From: Fervidibacillus halotolerans
GTDB lineage: Bacteria > Bacillota > Bacilli > Bacillales > Caldibacillaceae
DNA: 64,000 bases
Reading direction: 5' to 3'
Assembly (NCBI RefSeq): GCF_026547205.1
Contig: NZ_CP106877.1
Location: 636,001 to 700,000, forward strand
The notes under the pieces were generated by a model. It saw only the letters and a list, made by a program, of their open reading frames with translations, did no database searches and was not told the origin of the DNA. Below are positions 61,571 to 64,000 of this stretch, piece by piece. The translations under genes were made by a program, and so were the position numbers. The stretch's first letter is position 1; every line of letters begins with the position of its first letter.

Positions 61571-62635
61571 GTGAATATTAAACGCTTTCATGAAAACCCT
61601 TTAATAAAACCGAGTGATGTGAAACCTTATCATCCAGATCATGAAGTCATCGGTGTTTTTAATGCGGGTGTTGCCACATATAAAGGTGAAACGTTATTGC
61701 TTTTGAGAATTGCTGAAAGACCGATCAATCATAATCCAAATACGGTAAAAGTAAGTTTTATCGATTTTGAAAATCGAGATGGTCAATTGACCGTGGTCGA
61801 ATTGGATAAAAATGATCGTCGGTATGATTTTTCCGATCCAAGATCGATTTATTTTCATGATCCAAGAAGAATTGCTTATCTTACCTCTTTATCGTATATC
61901 CGCATTGCTCGAAGTAAAGATGGTAAATATTTTGAAATCGATGATAAACCGTTAATTTATCCGGAAAATGAGCAAGAATCATGGGGGATGGAAGATCCGC
62001 GTGTTACACAAATTGGTGATACGTATTACATCCAATATAGCTCGATTTCTCCGAACGGAATTGGTGTTGGATTAATTTCTACGAAAGATTTTATCCAATT
62101 CAAACGACTTGGAATGATGTTACATCCACAAAATAAAGATGTAGCAATTTTTCCTGAAAAAATCAACGGAAAATATTATGCTCTTCATCGCCCAGTTCCG
62201 AAAGACATTGGAACACCGGATATATGGTTAGCTGAATCAGATAATTTAATCTATTGGGGGAACCATCAATTTTTGTATGGTGTTAATGAAAACTCATGGG
62301 AAAATGGTAGGGTCGGCGGTGGAGCGGTACCGATTCGAACAGAAAAGGGCTGGTTAGCAATTTACCATGCTGCTGATCGAAATGACCGATATTGTTTAGG
62401 AGCCTTGTTATTAGATTTAAATGATCCTTCGAAAATTTTGGCGAAAACAGATGAACCAATATTAGAACCTGAAGCTCCTTATGAAAAGGAAGGGTTTTTC
62501 GGAAATGTCGTCTTTACTTGTGGGGTTACAAAAGACGGAGACGATTTAACGATTTATTACGGTGCAGCTGATGAATATATCGCAGGTGCAACGGTTAGTT
62601 TGGAAGAAATCATGTCCAACTTAAATTATCGATAA
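61571..62635 (+). CDS. GH130 family glycoside phosphorylase/hydrolase
   Basis: A five-bladed beta-propeller enzyme of 354 residues: FHENPLIKPSDVKPYHPD at the N-terminus, FNAGVATYKGETLLLLRIAE, the catalytic Asp in ESWGMEDPRVTQIGDTYYI, and GGGAVPIRTEKGWLAIYH. GH130 enzymes phosphorolyse or hydrolyse beta-mannosides, for example mannosyl-glucose or mannosyl-GlcNAc. The start is a GTG with AGAGGGATG upstream. The LacI gene is divergent and a sugar-binding lipoprotein follows, so a mannoside uptake and breakdown locus is likely. Confidence 0.92.
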   Translation: MNIKRFHENPLIKPSDVKPYHPDHEVIGVFNAGVATYKGETLLLLRIAERPINHNPNTVKVSFIDFENRDGQLTVVELDKNDRRYDFSDPRSIYFHDPRRIAYLTSLSYIRIARSKDGKYFEIDDKPLIYPENEQESWGMEDPRVTQIGDTYYIQYSSISPNGIGVGLISTKDFIQFKRLGMMLHPQNKDVAIFPEKINGKYYALHRPVPKDIGTPDIWLAESDNLIYWGNHQFLYGVNENSWENGRVGGGAVPIRTEKGWLAIYHAADRNDRYCLGALLLDLNDPSKILAKTDEPILEPEAPYEKEGFFGNVVFTCGVTKDGDDLTIYYGAADEYIAGATVSLEEIMSNLNYR

Positions 62636-63046
62636 TTCATGAATATATGAAGAATTCGATTTAGTTAAATCCAAAAAGAACCGATCATCGTTTTGTCCGT
62701 CCTACATTTCCGATTTTAATGAGGTCGGAATATGGGACGTTCAAAAATAAATAGCCCTTTACAATCATCTATTCATACAATGTGGATTAACGATTGATTT
62801 TGTTGACGGACAAACGGCAATTGGGTGAAGACAATCACAAGTTGCTTTACAAGGGTTGATTGGCGTTTGTCTATCAACTGTATTCAGGGCTTAAAACGCT
62901 TTCAATTGTTGTGCAATTTCAAAAAAGGAGTTGAAGGCAGTCACAAAATTCTTTGAATTCGTTTTCTTTAGCTATTGAATTGGTGTGAGCGGAATTGTGG
63001 TAGAAACAAAAGAAATTTCAATTAAAAAAGTAAGGGGGAAACAGTC
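62636..63046 (+). other. intergenic region upstream of the solute-binding protein
   Basis: About 410 bases without a recognised gene. A catabolite-response-like site lies at 62891-62904 and TAAGGGGGA at 63031-63039 is the ribosome binding site of the next gene. Confidence 0.4.
62891..62904 (+). promoter_or_regulatory. candidate cre/LacI-type operator
   Basis: TTAAAACGCTTTCA (62891-62904) fits the cre consensus TGWAANCGNTNWCA except for the second base. It lies about 140 bases before the sugar-binding protein gene and could be bound by CcpA or the local LacI regulator. Confidence 0.55.
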
Positions 63047-64000
63047 GTGAAAGGATTAAAAAAATTATTTGCTGTAATGCTTGTTTTACTCATTCCCTTA
63101 ACAGGTTGCCAAGGCAGTGGTGATGAAGCATCGGACGATTCCGAAAATGAAAACGTTGTAGAATTTGAATTTTGGGCAGCACCGAACCCTACCCAAGAAG
63201 CTTTTTGGAAGGGCATGGCTGAAGAATATATGAAGGAAAATAAAAATGTGAAAATCAATGTTTCACCGATGCCTGAAAGTCCATCATCGGAAGCGGGAAT
63301 TCAAGCTGCGATCGCTTCTGGAAGTGCACCTGCTGCTTCCGAAAACATTTCCCGTGGATTTGCTGCTCAATTGTCAGATAGCCAAGCGATTGTACCTCTC
63401 GATGAATTTGAAGGGTATGATGATTTAATCGCTAATCGAAATATGGAAGGCTCGATTGCTGGTTGGGAATTTGCTGATGGACATCAATATGTTTTACCGA
63501 TCTATTCAAATGCGATGATGTTTGCTTGGCGTTTAGATATTTTAAAAGAATTAGGTTATAAAGAACCGCCGAAAACATATAGCGAAGTTATTGAAGTAGG
63601 ACAAAAATTGAAAGAAAAATATCCAGACAAGTTCCTTTGGGCACGTGCGGATTTAGTCCAACCGACATGGTGGGCAAGATGGTTTGACTTTTTCATGATT
63701 TATAATGCAGCATCTGGTGGTGCGAATTTCACATCTGGTTCCGATTTTGTAGCTGACCGTGACGCGGGAATCAAAACATTAACCTTCTTTAAAGATTTAA
63801 ATGATAATGAATTAGTTTTAACTCGCGAAGCAACGGATCCCTTTGAAACAGGTATGTCCATTATGATGGATATCGGTCCTTGGACGTTCCCTTATTGGGC
63901 TGAAAAATTCCCAGAACTAAAATATAATGAAACTTACACATTATCCATGCCGCCTGTTCCAGATGATGTAAATCCAGCAGATTCAAAAACTTTTGCTGAT
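63047..64000 (+). CDS. extracellular solute-binding lipoprotein of an ABC sugar transporter (partial, runs off window)
   Basis: The start is a GTG after GGGGGAAACAGTC. Residues 1-21 are a lipoprotein signal (MKGLKKLFAVMLVLLIPLTG, then C21, in lipobox LTGC), so the protein should be anchored outside by lipid. The rest matches family 1 sugar-binding proteins: VVEFEFWAAPNPTQEAFWKGM, then SGSAPAASENISRGFAAQLS, FADGHQYVLPIYSNAMMFAW and QPTWWARWFDFFM. 318 codons are visible with no stop. Permease genes probably follow. Ligand likely a beta-mannoside by neighbour. Confidence 0.9.
   Translation, partial: MKGLKKLFAVMLVLLIPLTGCQGSGDEASDDSENENVVEFEFWAAPNPTQEAFWKGMAEEYMKENKNVKINVSPMPESPSSEAGIQAAIASGSAPAASENISRGFAAQLSDSQAIVPLDEFEGYDDLIANRNMEGSIAGWEFADGHQYVLPIYSNAMMFAWRLDILKELGYKEPPKTYSEVIEVGQKLKEKYPDKFLWARADLVQPTWWARWFDFFMIYNAASGGANFTSGSDFVADRDAGIKTLTFFKDLNDNELVLTREATDPFETGMSIMMDIGPWTFPYWAEKFPELKYNETYTLSMPPVPDDVNPADSKTFAD

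Overview
The window is low-GC DNA from an endospore-forming member of the Bacillaceae. Reasons: Gram-positive Shine-Dalgarno sites (AAGGAGG-like), many TTG/GTG starts, a CotY/CotZ spore-coat protein, sporulation-type promoter sequences, and Bacillus-type families (YyaL, SfsA, DUF1292, a Bacillus halodurans-type RNase H). The genus cannot be fixed from sequence alone. No rRNA, tRNA, CRISPR array or intact transposase was seen.

Layout. 1-6 kb is a decayed zone: a broken M20 peptidase, a truncated ATPase, frameshifted remnants, then an RNase H and an Mrr-type restriction enzyme. 6-10.7 kb holds yyaL and a pseudouridine-catabolism pair (psuK-psuG) with two perfect inverted repeats in its leader. 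10.7-17 kb, all minus strand, holds a TetR/ABC exporter operon, a two-component system whose PAS domain has a Cys cluster, and a sulfide:quinone oxidoreductase followed by an unrecognised 46-aa protein. 17-26.7 kb is the most unusual region: sfsA, then a spore-surface locus with CotY/Z, three glycosyltransferases (one resembling animal polypeptide GalNAc-transferases), a UDP-sugar dehydrogenase, a sugar epimerase, and three small proteins sharing a C-terminal helical module. One of these carries a mucin-like Thr-Pro tract and has a sigma-K-type promoter.

27-34 kb: an ABC-2 exporter with two permeases, a zinc alcohol dehydrogenase, a glutamine amidotransferase and decayed genes. 34-45.5 kb: oligoendopeptidase F, two PadR/membrane-protein modules, and an ascorbate-type PTS operon with a PRD regulator and a SIS-domain protein. 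45.6-47.6 kb: adenine deaminase behind a purine riboswitch of guanine/hypoxanthine type. 48-56 kb: a HAD hydrolase and a hut operon (hutG-hutU-hutI-yjiH, without hutH) facing a LysR regulator. 56-64 kb: a CAP-domain protein, a methyltransferase, an acetyltransferase, and a LacI-GH130-solute-binding-protein locus running off the window.

A hairpin repeat (GTGGGYCAAGG, loop TTCCGGTT, CCTTGGCCCAC) occurs singly and as 47-bp tandem units at five places, usually just after a stop codon. Two arrays flank one PadR module, and one copy abuts the truncated ATPase.

The best candidate for an undescribed system is the spore-surface glycosylation locus: a polypeptide-GalNAc-transferase-like enzyme beside a Thr-Pro-rich coat protein suggests mucin-type O-glycosylation of the spore surface. 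This is inference from sequence features and context.
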